Origin: Suillus spraguei
Taxonomy: Eukaryota > Basidiomycota > Agaricomycetes > Boletales > Suillaceae
Assembly (NCBI GenBank): GCA_016800925.1
Contig: JABCPU010000035.1
Coordinates: forward strand, 186,001-250,000
Direction: 5' to 3'
DNA length: 64,000 nt
Shown: positions 33,655 through 45,692 of the stretch, piece after piece
Layout of the letters: every line of letters starts with the position of its first letter
How positions within the stretch are numbered: the stretch's first letter is position 1
The notes under the pieces: model-generated
Seen by the model: only the letters and a program-made list of their open reading frames with translations
What the model was told of the DNA's origin: nothing
Databases searched by the model: none
Position numbers and translations under genes: made by a program

Positions 33655-35190
33655 ATGTCTTTCCGATTCCAAGTCCCGTTGTGCCTCTGGTCATCCTCGG
33701 AGCAGGGGTGATCGGACTCACCATCGCCTACAATTCGCTGCCTGTGACCCAGATGTGGCTTTCGATATTTACGATCGTAGCAAGAGACATGCCTGGTGAT
33801 TGGCATTCTTCAAGCCTGGGGCGAGGTCCATTCGCTGTACGCACCTTTCGAGCGTCTTCAAGTTTCACATTCTCACTTAATTACCCAGGGCGCAAAGTTG
33901 TCTCCCGCATCCGTTATGTTGCACACTAGATGAACGCGTGCGACGATGGGAAGCAGATAAACATTGTGAGTAATAACATTTGCCAATGTTCTGAATTTTG
34001 CGGGACGAGCCCTTCTCAGTGACAGGTTATGGAAAATGGCACCATCAGGCTTGGTTCAAGCAAGTCGTTGTTCGAACGCTTGTCAATCTGCATGACTGAT
34101 AAATATTCCAGAAGATCACCTCTTAAGATCCTCGGAGAGACGGATAGCATTCTTTCTACTATCTGCGTGGAAAGACCTTGTGCGTGAGGGTGAGTCGATT
34201 TTTTTATATTCTTGTCGATCTTTAGATTCTACGTGGTTGATAGTTCAGGTGCTCTCAGGAGTCGAGGTCCCTGTGCCATACAAAGTGGGAATTGCTTTTA
34301 ATACGGTTAACCGTTAACCCCATGGATATTTATCGTGGCTTCAATCAGAGCTCGAGTCTCGTGCGGTGTTGTGTTTCCGTCGCCAATACATTAGGATTTT
34401 GAATGAAGTTCAAGCCTTTGTTGGGGAAGCTGGGTTTGTTGCGTTAACGCAACGTCCCTCGGTGCAGTGCATTTGCTTTAGCAGCTACCAATTTGTTGTT
34501 GACGGTCGGATCACAAGGTTTCACTGTCTTTTTGATACGGAGTAGAAGATTGAAGCCATGTATCCGATCAGGACCAATCTATTATAGGTTGAACGTACTG
34601 GCTATGCCAGGAATTCGTAACAGTACGGTCTGGTCAGTCCAATGCCAAAGTTATTTATTCCTCGCTATGCCGCTGATATGCTTGCACGCAGGTGGCGGGT
34701 TATCAGAAACAGCGTCCACATCCTATTACTCTCGTCCTGGGGCTGACGCAACCGAAAACACCGCGTTTTAAACGGAACACATCAAGTAGGAAAATTGGGA
34801 CACATCCTTGGATATTTGTCGGTTTGCAAAGGGGATATTTGAAACGGTTGCTCCGCCCTTTAGCGCCATGTCTGAAGACGAAGGAACGAAGATTCTTATG
34901 CATAACGTTGGCCTTAGGCCTGGACAGGAAAGGTGCGGTCCACGTGTGGAAGTGAGCGCATCTCGCTTCCTCTTATACGAAAAGTGACGGTTTAACCGTT
35001 ACCTGGGCGAGAATACAGAAACAGCAGCAGAATATAAGGTTTATTCACGTATGGACTGGGGTGAGAGTGGCTTACTTTCCGGAAATTTTTGTGCGAGTCT
35101 AACCTTCAGCTTCAGAGCCGCAGGCTACCAAAGATCGTGGGGCTGTGGCTATCGAGGGTTCTATCTCTACTGAAGGAGAATCATGAATAG
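33655..35190 (+). CDS. D-amino-acid-oxidase-like FAD enzyme (right copy)
   Basis: After ATG 33655 the sequence reads VILGAGVIGLTIAYN, the GxGxxG FAD-binding loop, followed by ITIVARDMPGD-like residues (here FTIVARDMPGDWHSSS). Later parts encode RWEAD, LNEVQAFVGEAG, a GLRPGRKGG-like region near 34910 and AAGYQRSWG near 35120, ending near TAG 35188-35190. Introns of about 50 bp are visible but the frame is interrupted by frequent indels. The best assignment is D-amino-acid oxidase (DAO, FAD-dependent). The substrate cannot be inferred. Confidence 0.7.
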
Positions 35191-35857
35191 TGTAGATAGG
35201 CTGGCCGAGATCAATGGCACGAATATCTTGTTTTGCTTTACCTTTTCATTTCGAGCTTGCCATTGCCACATTTAGCTTGAGCCAATGCTCATCTAATATT
35301 ACCCTTTATCCCTCAGTCCTTGGCTTCAACACCGGTGTGCTTCAGCACTTTCCGACATGTGCAACAGCCTTGCCACTTATGCATAATCCGATGAGTATTA
35401 GAAAGAGGCTATAGAAAGCAGTCTCGGCGACGTTCTGAGAGAAGGAACTGCTGACATTTGAACAATACCCATAGAGGCCTAGAGACGTCGAACATACCTC
35501 AGCGTCTCCCGCCCTCCATAATTCTGGTGCGGGACATCCATTACTAAAGGATAGCGACTACGACGTTTGTCGGAGAGCCTAATAGATCGACAAAACGTCG
35601 TATATTTTTTGAAGGAACTAAGGTTCGGACTTTGGATGCGTTTGACTAGGGGAAGCCAGATATGCAAGGTGCGTATGTACATGGTTTCATACATTCTTTT
35701 ATACCCAGCTGATATTACAGTAGGCTCCTGTGCAATTTACCTCAAATTCTCCATGTTTGCGTAGAGAAACCACTGTTTCAACAAGAGTTTGAGATGCAGC
35801 CTACCACTCCGTTCAAACCCCCGTTCACGATTACATGTCCACTTTGGCAATTTCATA

Positions 35858-37434
35858 TTAGGTTGGTGGTGGCATAAGTGAAGTGGGTTTGGCCAAAACC
35901 GACGCGGGAGTCGGAGCCATCAAGCACAGTGTAGAAGCGCTGCTATGAATGTGTAGGCCAATCTCCAAGTCAAACCCTCGGCCAGCAGGGCTTGCCCATG
36001 TCAGCCAATGCATGAGATATAGCCAATTGGGATCAGGAGAATGAATATTAGGTCTATGAGAGAACGAGGGCAGATTTGGGCGTTAGGGTGTCAGGAGGTG
36101 AAGGACCCTTTTGGGCTTTGTGCCCCAAAGTGAGTGACGAAGGTGAGAGGGCTGCATAGAATTGACGTACGCCTTCAATTATGGAATTCCAAGTTATCTC
36201 TAGGCGGCACTGTACTGTTCAGGGCTATTCTGAGAAGAACCATTCCTCGGATCTAAAGTTACCGCCGTTTGCAGCCTATGTACTTTTCATAGGGATCATA
36301 TTCGGACGTTGATTAGACAAATTCACACTGCACTCTAAATACACACCGGTGGCCATGAAAATAAAGTTTCTGCCGTATCGAGGATACCATAAGCGATGTT
36401 CCAATATCTCTGTTTGGCCATAGTTGAGATTCCTCTGCTTGATACCCAATAGCGCCGATGAGGGTGATATGCGTTGTGATAGGACTGAAACAAAACAATT
36501 ACTATCAGTCTGGATTAATCTAGGAGCTGAGGTGGTTACGTGTAGACCAATGCTGCCAGAGTACTTAGTTTTTGTCAGGTTCTACCAAAAGGTGAGCTCT
36601 CCAGAACGGTTGTCTGGATCCGCTAGTGGGCTTGGAAAAGTACAACAACACGCTGAGGTAATCTTGCCTTGGTCAAAACAGCAGTCAGTGTAAAGTCGGG
36701 GGATCGTGTCATCCAGGGCAAGTGGCATAGTTAGTATCGTGTGACAAGGCTTCAGGCCCGATACCAAGAATACCTTCTTCATTTGCAAAGAGGCCTGACG
36801 AAGTTTGAAGCAACACCGAGTTGGAAACCGGTGCGGTTAAGCCCACCGGAGGGTGACGGTTATCGGCAGGTAAATCATTCCTATAGATAATCGTAGGTAT
36901 TCATAGTCTTCAACTTATGATGTTTTTTATATGTCCATACCTTTGAAGGAGGCCGCAGCGTTCATTCCACCATCCTCAGAAACCATATTTGTCCATTACA
37001 GGGCAGCCAAGTTGAAGACGCTAGTGGGGGTTTTTCAACATATGTAGTGGAGGCGCCAATTCCATGTGACCGAGCTGCCGGAGTCAACGACCAAATTGTC
37101 TCCAATAATGCATTAGTAAAACGCGTGTTTTCTCAGTGTTTGAACTGACAAGGTTGTGGGGGGGCTGCCAATTGCCAAACTGTTACGGTATTGTAAATCC
37201 ACAAAGACTGTTTGTATAGTAATGCCATCAGCACGTCGGCCATGCATGTTGTAGCCTCCAAGGCCGCCACACGAGCTTTTCTTCGTTTGCTGCAGAAATT
37301 GTTGGATTGCATTCGAGAAGTTTTAGCCTCCTGGTAAAGGAGCGAGGGTGATGAGGAATTGCGAAACTTCAAGCGGCGATCCATGATCGACCAAAGCCAG
37401 CAAAAGGTATGACAAAGGATGCAGCGAGGGACAT
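35858..37434 (-). CDS. Secreted aspartic protease, polyporopepsin type (right copy)
   Basis: This is the inverted copy of 23900-25403. The start codon is at 37434 and the terminal TAA at 35858-35860. It retains the ANEDGI.GIGPEALSHDT region and the C-terminal Phe-rich end. It carries its own set of small indels, for example in the signal peptide, around DSGS and before the second catalytic motif. It is probably the same gene as the left copy if the palindrome is artefactual. Confidence 0.75.
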
Positions 37435-37858
37435 GGTTCACTGGAAAGTAGTATCATATTCAGTTTTGTCCATTATATTATTTATTATACTGCCAGCGAA
37501 CGCGGATGACAACGTTGGGCACCTTGGCCACGTATCAGGCTATATAAGTGGTGTTTATTTACCTGCTTCCAGTACATGGCTCTTGCTCAAGTCACACCCA
37601 ACAATGGCGAGTTTTCACTGATGCCGATGTCCGAGATCTTCCAACTAGAGTCAAAATTGACAAAGCTGTTGAGAAGGCATACCAAGAAGCGCACAATGCA
37701 GACATCCCTTTGAATCCATTCGTCGAACCAGGATGGTGGAGGATAGCAAAGGAAGTGTGGCCTACTACTTTGTTGACCACGAGAGACATGTCATTTTCTG
37801 GTTCGAAGACTACAAATTCGATATGGGTTCGTTCGAGGTGTAAAGCACAAAAGCCACG
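37409..37858 (+). pseudogene. WW-like small protein (right copy)
   Basis: This is the mirrored copy of 23500-23832, with the same VFTDADVRDLPTRVKIDKAV segment. It diverges after GWWRIAKE because a single base is lost (KEVWPTTLLTT instead of KESVAYYFVD). Whether this is a real mutation or a sequencing error cannot be told from here. Confidence 0.5.
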
Positions 37859-39113
37859 TCAGTAAAAGTTCTTTATGGAATACTTCCGTTCCGAACTGTC
37901 GTAATTGCGCTCGATGCTTATAGCTATCGATAGGCTAAATTCTATTTTTTCAAACCTTTAGTTTTGGAACGACCGCCTCCCCGCCTTACCCGATTGTTAT
38001 GTCACATATTTAGCATAATGTCGTCGGGCTGCCCGGGTTCATCGGTTCATTGATCATCGATTATCACCAGCACTGGCAAATAATGTGATAGCATGACAAT
38101 GAAATACATCTCAACTTCGCTACTTTGAAGGTATATAGCTAATGTGACTCAATATGCGGTGATGCTAACTCGACGAGGTTCACTAATTATCGAGCAAAGC
38201 ATTGATGAATTGATTGGAATCCGCCGGCGTATGTGGGGTCCATCAAGCGAGAGAGCAGGAAGTATCGAATTACATCCGAGATATCCGCAGTTACTAACGG
38301 CAGGTACACACTCGCCTATTGTGGTGATGTATGATCACCTGGAGCAAGTGTCACCAAGGCATCAGTGTCCATGCTGTTCTCTCAGGGTTTCTGGACTTCT
38401 TTCAGTCAAGCTCATGTCTAAAGGTAAGCTCTCCGAGTTCCCACCTTCCAGCGCTCTGCGATGCCGCTTGGGTATGCTCTGAGCCTCTGACTCTCGCACC
38501 GACGGGACTGCAGTACGATAGCCCTGGTAATCTAACACATCTGATGGGGAACATGTTCTAAATCAATACATTTTAGATATTTATTGGGATATGTATGTAT
38601 CGCAACTATGCTCGCGTCTCCAGCTATCTTTACAACCCCCAGTTCAGCAAACAGAGTTCCCCAAGGGTCATGATCAAAGATTTTTTACAGTGCTACTCTC
38701 CTGTCAATGCTGTTGACAACGACGAGGAGCAATCACTTGTTAATGCTACATAAAAGTTCCGTACAGACGCTCGTCCCACGCGTGTAACCTATGTTGAGCC
38801 ATGGCGTGTTGATATGCAGATCAATTCTTTTTTGCACGTTATGGATGGGCACGCCTTCGCCCCACCTACTTGATGAACTTGCTGTATACTGTGAGTGAAC
38901 AGACATCCTCAGACAGTTACCATAGTGTTGATGATCTGTCACAGCTCCAGCAAGTGGCGCGGACACCGGTAATAGTTTCAAAACTTCTCTAAAATATAAG
39001 TCGCTCTACCACATGCGTCCGAGTCACAGTCTGAGTTCGCCACCCAGTAAAAGTGGTGATGAGAGGCCGAGTTCTTAGTAACAGAGGGGTCACCCCTGCA
39101 AACAGAAATTGGA

Positions 39114-39715
39114 TCATATAACTGAACCTTGGAATTGTAGAGCTATGTTTAAGACTCGGATGTAATTGTCGCAGCAATAGCAATAAGCACTAGAAAGAGT
39201 GAGGTAAATGCCGACAAGGCCGTTACCACTTGACCTTACTAGCAGTAACAGCCTGTCCCGCACCCTCATCAAGATCTCGCTCCTCATCAGAATGTCCGTT
39301 ATTTTCATCACCATCTTTCTTCTCGACAGCATCTTCTTGGGGCAGGTATACCTGATAAGCTTTTTCTTCATCATCGAGCTGACATGCCCATCACCTTCCC
39401 TTTCGTAAATGCCACCTTCCCAATTGTTTTTGTCATCGTCATCGTTGCCGTCGTATTGATCTTCTACTTCCATCCGGTACCTGATCTCGACATCATGCTG
39501 AGGTTCTTGCACATAGTCGTTGATAGCTGGGCCTGGGTGCAATCCAGCTAATTCGGGGGATGGTGTGTTCCTGGGTGATGCAGGGATGGGGGAGCCCCGC
39601 TGCTCATCTTGTCTCCCACATGTGCAGATGCTTGTGTTGGCGCCGGTCAGCATCTAGATGCCTTTGGTGAGTAAGTCTCAACTGTTGGAGTTGACCAAAC
39701 AAGGGCTCTTGCCAT
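39114..39715 (-). pseudogene. N-terminal remnant of a Tnp2-like transposase, right copy
   Basis: This is the inverted counterpart of 21588-22228. It lacks about 34 nt, including the Cys-rich CACSRCSLTDR part, between two GGT triplets. This looks like a microhomology deletion that also shifts the frame. Several differences from the left copy are CpG transitions (for example CTGCGCATGCGGG against CTGCACATGTGGG). Confidence 0.4.
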
Positions 39716-40073
39716 CGTAGAAGTGTCTGAGCAGTGAGTGGTTTGAGTGCGCAGCAATGTGTCGTGTCCACCATTGTCATGAGAAAAAATGTGCCCACTA
39801 TGGTGGGCCAAATGGACAATGAATAAATCATGTGCATGCACAACTTTCATGCACGCACACACAAATCGCGCACACACAAGCGGAAAAAATCGCATGTAGG
39901 ACCCAGGTAGCACTATGGATTTTCATAGAGTCAAAGGCAAAATAAACTATTGGGTAAAGACAGTCTAGGATTAGCTGATTGTGTGTAAATGAGTTCCAAG
40001 TGAATGAGGTTACTATTGTAAAATGAGGAAAATGAATGAAAATCAATTAGTAGTTTATTTCCTGTCCCAAGGG

Positions 40074-40318
40074 TGTCACAACCCACAAACGAATTAACGC
40101 AAGGGCAGAGACTAGGACTCAAAACTAAGGTTATCACAAAAGAAGAGAGAGGAGCAAGGACATCTTGGATTGCTACTAGGTAGATACAAGAGGTTTGAAC
40201 TAAAGAACTACTACAGCGAAACTAGCTAACTATATACACATATTGAAACTGAGATGTAAACTGAGTTTGAAACTACTAACCAATCATAAAATAGAAATGA
40301 GAATCGTACGATGTGATA
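40074..40318. other. Short AT-rich spacer between palindrome and KDZ element
   Basis: This is a 245-bp stretch without coding signs. It does not look like the left half of the tyrosine-recombinase frame that lies on the other side of the KDZ element. Confidence 0.5.
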
Positions 40319-40617
40319 CACCTGTGACTCCCACATATTGCGTCTAATTAGACGTGATAATAGATAGGGCTAGCACGTCTAAAATGACACAGTTCCAGCG
40401 TTTGCAAGCCTCCTTCAATAAATCTTGGATAAAGAGTGACTTATAATAACAGCAGCTCTAGGTGGGACGTCGGCGTTAACGTTCCTGGCTCCGGCTATCA
40501 TGCGCCCGTCATGTCGTTCCTGGCTTCGGCTATCATGCGCCCGCCGTGTGAACCTTCGTGCCCGCCGTCGTACACGATGAGCTCCTTAAATCATGCATAT
40601 CAGAGGCGCATTTTTAC
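40319..40617. repeat. Left terminal inverted repeat of the KDZ element
   Basis: The left and right repeats differ at only two noticed sites, CACATATTG against CACGTATTG and GTTAACGTT against GTTAATGTT. Both are CpG transitions. Within the repeat the block CCTGGCTYCGGCTATCATGCG occurs twice in tandem. Confidence 0.88.
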
Positions 40618-40666
40618 AGTAAGCATAAGCAAAGTGCATTCCAACAAATATGATGAGTAAACTAGA

Positions 40667-43600
40667 CTATTCTTCCACCTCACCACTGTCAAGAACCTCG
40701 AGCTGCGAGAAGTCATCAGTGATGAGGACGATGTCCTGCAAACTTCTCGAGGTTTCTTCGGCCACCTCCTCGGCCACCTCTTCTTCATCTAGTTCCTCCT
40801 GGGTATCCGCGCCTACAGGAGATGATGGGTCATGCACAGCGAGGGCAGCAAACATACTGGCAGGAATATGGGGATCTGGCAAGCTGGCACTGTCTCCAGC
40901 GCCCATGCAAGCACTTACACCAGGTACTAGTGTACCTGTGAAACCAGGGAGCTTTGATATATCGTGAAGCCGGTTTAGATGACGGAAGTTGAACCGGCCT
41001 CAAACGTTCCGATGTATAGCAATTTGATGGGCAAGGGCTGGGTTAGCAACCGTGAGTCGATCTTCGCACTCCCGCAGATACTTATCTTCGTCTCGTATAT
41101 AAGTCACCAGACGGCGAACCTCAATGTTCAGACGACAAATCTCCTCGCGTACTCGACACATCTTAAAATAAAGATCCATTGCGCTCCGAGCTGCTGGTGA
41201 AGACCAAGGTAATGAAGAAATATCGAAGCGTGTGTTACGCAGCAGGTCGAAGTCGGCGAGAAAGGCATACTCGACGACCTCCTCCCACTTAAGCATTTGC
41301 CGGGGAGGGTACACTGTGCTGGCGAGGTTATTGTATGTGTTGAGGGCGGATCTGATGGCAGCGGAACGCGTCTGCAAAGCCCTTGCAATGTGTTTTCGTA
41401 GTTTGTAACCTTGAACATGAGTAGAATTAGCTAAAACAAGTCAAGCTTGACTTGAACGCACCTGTCCCTGCCCTGTTCATCTTTGCAAGTTCAAATATAC
41501 GAGCAACGACCAATCCTTCTAGACGGTCCAGTGCACGTTGATACTTTCTATTAGCCACAAGTCTCCCCACCTTCTGCCACTCTCCATCTTCTGGAACCCA
41601 GCGATTGTTGATCCCGAGATTGTGTTCTAGTGCTTGAACCAACTTCAAATTTCTCTCGTAGTCCTCGAGAGCATGGCGCCGCGTGTTTTCAGATATACGT
41701 GTATTACTAATGTCCGCATCGTATGATAGAGGATCGTGCTGAGAGTGCGTTCCAAACATGTTCGTTGCTGCATCGAGAGCAATCCTGTTTGAGGGAGGTA
41801 TCAGTAGCTACAAAATACGTATACCAAAAGTAAAACTTACTGGCTCGCCCTGAGATTCACTAATCTTTGCCAGTACTCCATGTGAAGCGTCTCGTCTTCG
41901 GGCTCTCGCGTTAGACCCTTAAGGTAGACTTTCTCGTCTTCAAGCCAATGTTCAAAAGTGCTCTCGTCCTCGACTCCCAGATCTTCCATAACCTTTGGTA
42001 GGATAGCCTCGCCATTTGCCAGGATATCGAGAGCTTGCTTATAGTTGCTGTGCAAGAAATTTGCTAGCCATCAAATAATTACATCAGCAACAGCTCATGT
42101 ATAATAAAAGACCGACTTACAAAGATTGCCGTAGACCTCAAACTCGTCGTTATGCTCAAAGTATGAATCTATGGCTTGTTGACGATGGAACACGGTAGTA
42201 TACCTTAGAGCTGATGCGAGCGAATTCGACTTTGAGAACGTTCGCTCACAAGTCTCCAGGTCTTCAATCCCAAGGCCCTTGATGTAAGTCGTCAAAGAAA
42301 AGAGCTGACATAACCGCCTGTGCGCATGTCCATGAATGCGCCAACAAGGAGGGTATGACGTAACGAACGCGCAAGGGGTCCAAGAAGGCTGTTGTCAAGA
42401 GTAGCCTGGAACTGACAGCCGATATCATAACCACCGCCCAAACGGTCACCAAATGCATCCAGCAATTTGGCAACAACAGCTAGGGGTATTTTGGCTATAA
42501 GAACACACCTGTCAGGAATATTAAGTAAAAGTATATATTACTCACAGCTCCCCGCTCTGCACCATGTCCGTGATCAGTAAACAAAAGCCATGGCGGCACA
42601 CAGCGATAAAGACACCAGTTTCGTCATATATACCCCATGCTTTTTTCGTCTTTGTGTCATCCATGTTCTTCCATCGGCCTTCGCATGAGTTCTCTGCCGG
42701 TCTCTGATCGATATTAGTTATTTCTACAAAAGCTCTGCGTCAATCACTCACATTGTCCCCAGTAGCACACGCAGTATCGCGTGCAAACTGATCTACGAAA
42801 TTACGAGACAGGTAACGGTCACTGACAAGTAGCTGGGCGGTGGGAAGCTCGGATGATATTCCAAGAGAGTCGTCGTCATCGTCAAGTGAGCGTCGTAGAA
42901 TTCGTTTTAACGAATCATTCCCGTCCATGGCATAGAGAATTTTGAAGCGTAGTTGTTCTTCGTTAGTTAGTATGTAAGTGCACGCAGGACAAGCGTGTTT
43001 GAGGCGCCAGTCAGGTGAGTCGCGTCGGAGTGATTCTGTTACGAGTGAGGCCACAACCCGTTGAATTTGAAGATATATGTCCAGTGCGATTGAAAATTGA
43101 CGTGAGAGGTGTCGATGGAATTCAATCTGAATGTGTTTAGCATGGAGTACCATAGAACTTGAAGTGAGAACATTTACCCCGTGTAGATCGCACATGGTTT
43201 TAACAAACGCTTGAATTGATAAATGAGGGCTCCTGAGGTGCGTCACACAATACAATTCAAGGGCTTCTGATGTTATGCCCGCGACTGGCGATATTGGAGA
43301 GCAAGGTATAACACCTTGACGAACCATTGCAGAGGCGATTGTATGGTCTGTCGACGATATTTTAAGTATCACTTTCTCAGCGACTGTACAACAAATGACG
43401 TTAAAACCGTAAGATAATAAACATCGAAGGTGACTCACAAAATGCATCTATCACAGTCACTGGCCATTGGCCAGCATTAAAGTCAATCACTTCATCCGTC
43501 TCTTCGCTGCATAGGCGTTCAAAAAAGTTCCTGAAGCCCTTCTGTGATTTCTCAAGGCTCCATATAAGGTATGCTTCGCTCATCACTTGTATTTGCTCAT

Positions 43601-44178
43601 TGAAAGCGACATTCCTCCGTAGAACACGATCACGCCGTGTGCGATTGTCGATACGTTGAACCCTGTGAGCATTATCTCTATCCTTTCTGATGTGCGTGTA
43701 AATCGCTGACTGTCTACTAAAATGCACTCACAATTGCCAGACTTCACCCATAACACCTCTCGCCAGGTCTTCGAACTCCCCACCAGCGTGGCTGATGGGG
43801 AGTGTGTCAGTACCATCGCATACATCACCAAAGTTGAAATTGAGATCTTCGAAGTCCTCGTCAACGCCAGGTGGGAAAGTCGGGGGATTTCTGAGACCTT
43901 CCAGAGCTTTGCGCTCATTAGCTGTCATTTCTTTAAACCAAGTCAGTGTTTTTCTTTGTTCTGGCTTTGTGAGTGCCTGGACACTTACCTTGTAGGCGAG
44001 CCTCCCGCCGCTGTTTATAGCTGGCTGTTTGCAGAACTAACGCTCTATGTTTCACCAGTTTCGATGCACCATTGGCGGGAAGGCCATCCTTATCTCGCAA
44101 GGAACCTATGCGACGGATAGACCGCAAAGAGAGGTTAGTGCGAACTCGTTGTGTTTGACGTCCTCCTGAATTCCGCAT
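40667..44178 (-). CDS. KDZ transposase
   Basis: The start ATG 44178 gives MRNSGGRQTQRVRTN, a basic N-terminus. Exons then encode the treble-clef-like core and KDZ blocks: LELYCVTHLRSPHLSIQAFV, DSPDWRLKHACPACTY (the CxxC insert), MDGNDSLKRILRR, SDRYLSRNFVDQFA, CRHGF and YDIGC (in the 42.3-42.6 kb exons), KGLGIEDLETCERTFSKSNS, and the C-terminal KYQRALDRLEGLVVARIFEL, LKWEEVVEYAFLADFDLLRN and AMDLYFKMCRVREEI. It ends in an acidic tail at TAG 40667-40669. About ten exons are separated by introns of about 50 bp. No nonsense codon was noticed, so it may be functional. KDZ transposases have an RNase H-fold related to MULE transposases. Confidence 0.9.
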
Positions 44179-44328
44179 TTTTCTTTTCTTTTCAGACAAG
44201 TCAGGTATGGATACGTCCTCTGGATATTGGGCTATGTGTGACTAATCATAAACGTTATTCATGCACATCTCCATCTATTCCCCCTTGTTCGACTAATCGT
44301 TTCCTTCCTTAAGTTTCTCACATCCACC

Positions 44329-45093
44329 ATGTCACAGAATTCCTCGTCATCTGTCGCCTCCCGCCGCAATGATCATGTCCAGGACTTGCGCCAGTTGCTT
44401 GAAGACATGACTGTATCAGGTGGGTCGCAAGTCTATCACATCTGATAAAAAACCACATGGTCACACTCCCGAATAGGTTCAGCATTGGACACAATTACCT
44501 GGAAGCGCAAGACTGTTGAAGAGAGCATCACCCTTTCCAAAGCATCGCACACGAATGCCTCGCTTGTCAATCAAACTATCCCAGTGCCTGATTCTACCAG
44601 CTCACGTGCACAAGACCCTCTGGTACCTTTAAGCTCGTCATCACACTCGCAATCTCCTACAAGTGTCGCCCTTCCTTCATTGCCAGCCACGCAGGTTCCC
44701 AAGCCTGGCGATATCATACCACCACATGCTGGTTTGGAAGCCGAAGGGTTCTGGGTAATCACGGTCGGTCAAGAAGTCGGCATATTCTACCACTGGTAGG
44801 CGTTGTATTGTACTTTCACTTACAATAATACTGATGCTCATATTAGGGCTGATGTGGCTGAACGCACCCACTTTGTTAGTGGTAACATTCAGAAGTGGTA
44901 TCCTTCGTTCCAGAAGGCGCTTGAAGTATATACTGTACAATACAATGAAGGTAGAGTCCGGGCAGTCCCAATTCCGGGCGGTCCTTTCTGGCCGTCCCCA
45001 TCCCCACCTTCCCCCTCTTGGTCCTCAGACTCGGATGACCTGTGGTCGCAGGTAGATGACTTGTCAGAGACGATGACACACTGTGAACTTTAG
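44329..45093 (+). CDS. Protein with RNase H1 N-terminal (hybrid-binding) domain
   Basis: ATG 44329. Introns are 44420-44476 and 44796-44846; stop TAG 45091-45093. After a Ser/Pro-rich N-terminus (about 120 residues) comes EGFWVITVGQEVGIFYHWAD...FVSGNIQKWYPSFQKALEVY. This matches the pattern YYxVxxGxxxGIYxxWxxxxxxxxGfsgaxxKxFxsxxeA of the RNase H1 N-terminal / caulimovirus viroplasmin-type domain, which binds RNA-DNA hybrids or dsRNA. A Pro/Ser-rich, acidic C-terminus follows. No RNase H catalytic domain is present. The gene is divergent from the KDZ transposase (150 bp between starts), so the two are probably co-expressed. The role in the element is unknown. Confidence 0.72.
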
Positions 45094-45692
45094 ATTACCT
45101 TCGTAGTAATAGTTCACTATCTCAGCCGTGTACATATGTAGTACTTGTAATACCTTGGTAATGGAACATTTATGCAGTCCACAGAACGTGTAGGCTACTC
45201 AGTGTGATTACAAAATTGATGCAGATGTGCAACTGACCGAATGAGATAGGACTACACAGTTGCATTACCTTAAGAGTCCGCATGTGTGTAGCATCCCACG
45301 AATGTAATCAGTAATTAGCTAGTGATATACAAACATGGTCCTAAATCCAAGCCGACTGCATTCACTACACATTTTGACGAAATCAGCGTAACAAATAGTA
45401 ACCTTCAACGCAGTCGGTATGGTTTAAAACTCTATGGAAGTGCGATCATAGAGATATTACAACGTCTGGCATGTGTTCGCTATCGATTCGATATGTGTTC
45501 GCTATCTATTCGCTATCTATTCGCTATGTGTTCGCTATGTGTTCGACATTAGTTCGATATGTGTTCGATATGTGTTCGCCATCAGTTCGCCATACACGCG
45601 CCATCAATTTTGTCAATTCGCTATATGTTCGCCATCAATTCGGTCACCATCATTTCAATATGACATTGTTCAACATCCTATACAGTCACAAA
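45094..45692. repeat. Gene-free interval with an 11-bp tandem repeat
   Basis: Between about 45472 and 45640 the words TTCGCTATCTA, TTCGCTATGTG, TTCGATATGTG and TTCGCCATCAG alternate with a period of about 11 bp, making an imperfect microsatellite-like array. The 375 bp before it shows nothing recognisable. Confidence 0.7.

Larger units (their letters stand above)
30595..40073. repeat. Right arm of the ~18.8-kb palindrome
   Basis: This is the reverse-complement partner of 21229-30491, about 215 bp longer because of net indels. The loop 30492-30594 is not neutral spacer. It reads as the propeptide part of the degraded protease that continues into this arm, so the left arm simply lacks that piece. 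Confidence 0.93.

Noticed and set aside
40436..40660. A small gene in the terminal repeats, also present at 49424-49633
   Set aside because: It lies wholly inside the KDZ terminal inverted repeat and is duplicated with it. It has no protein signature.
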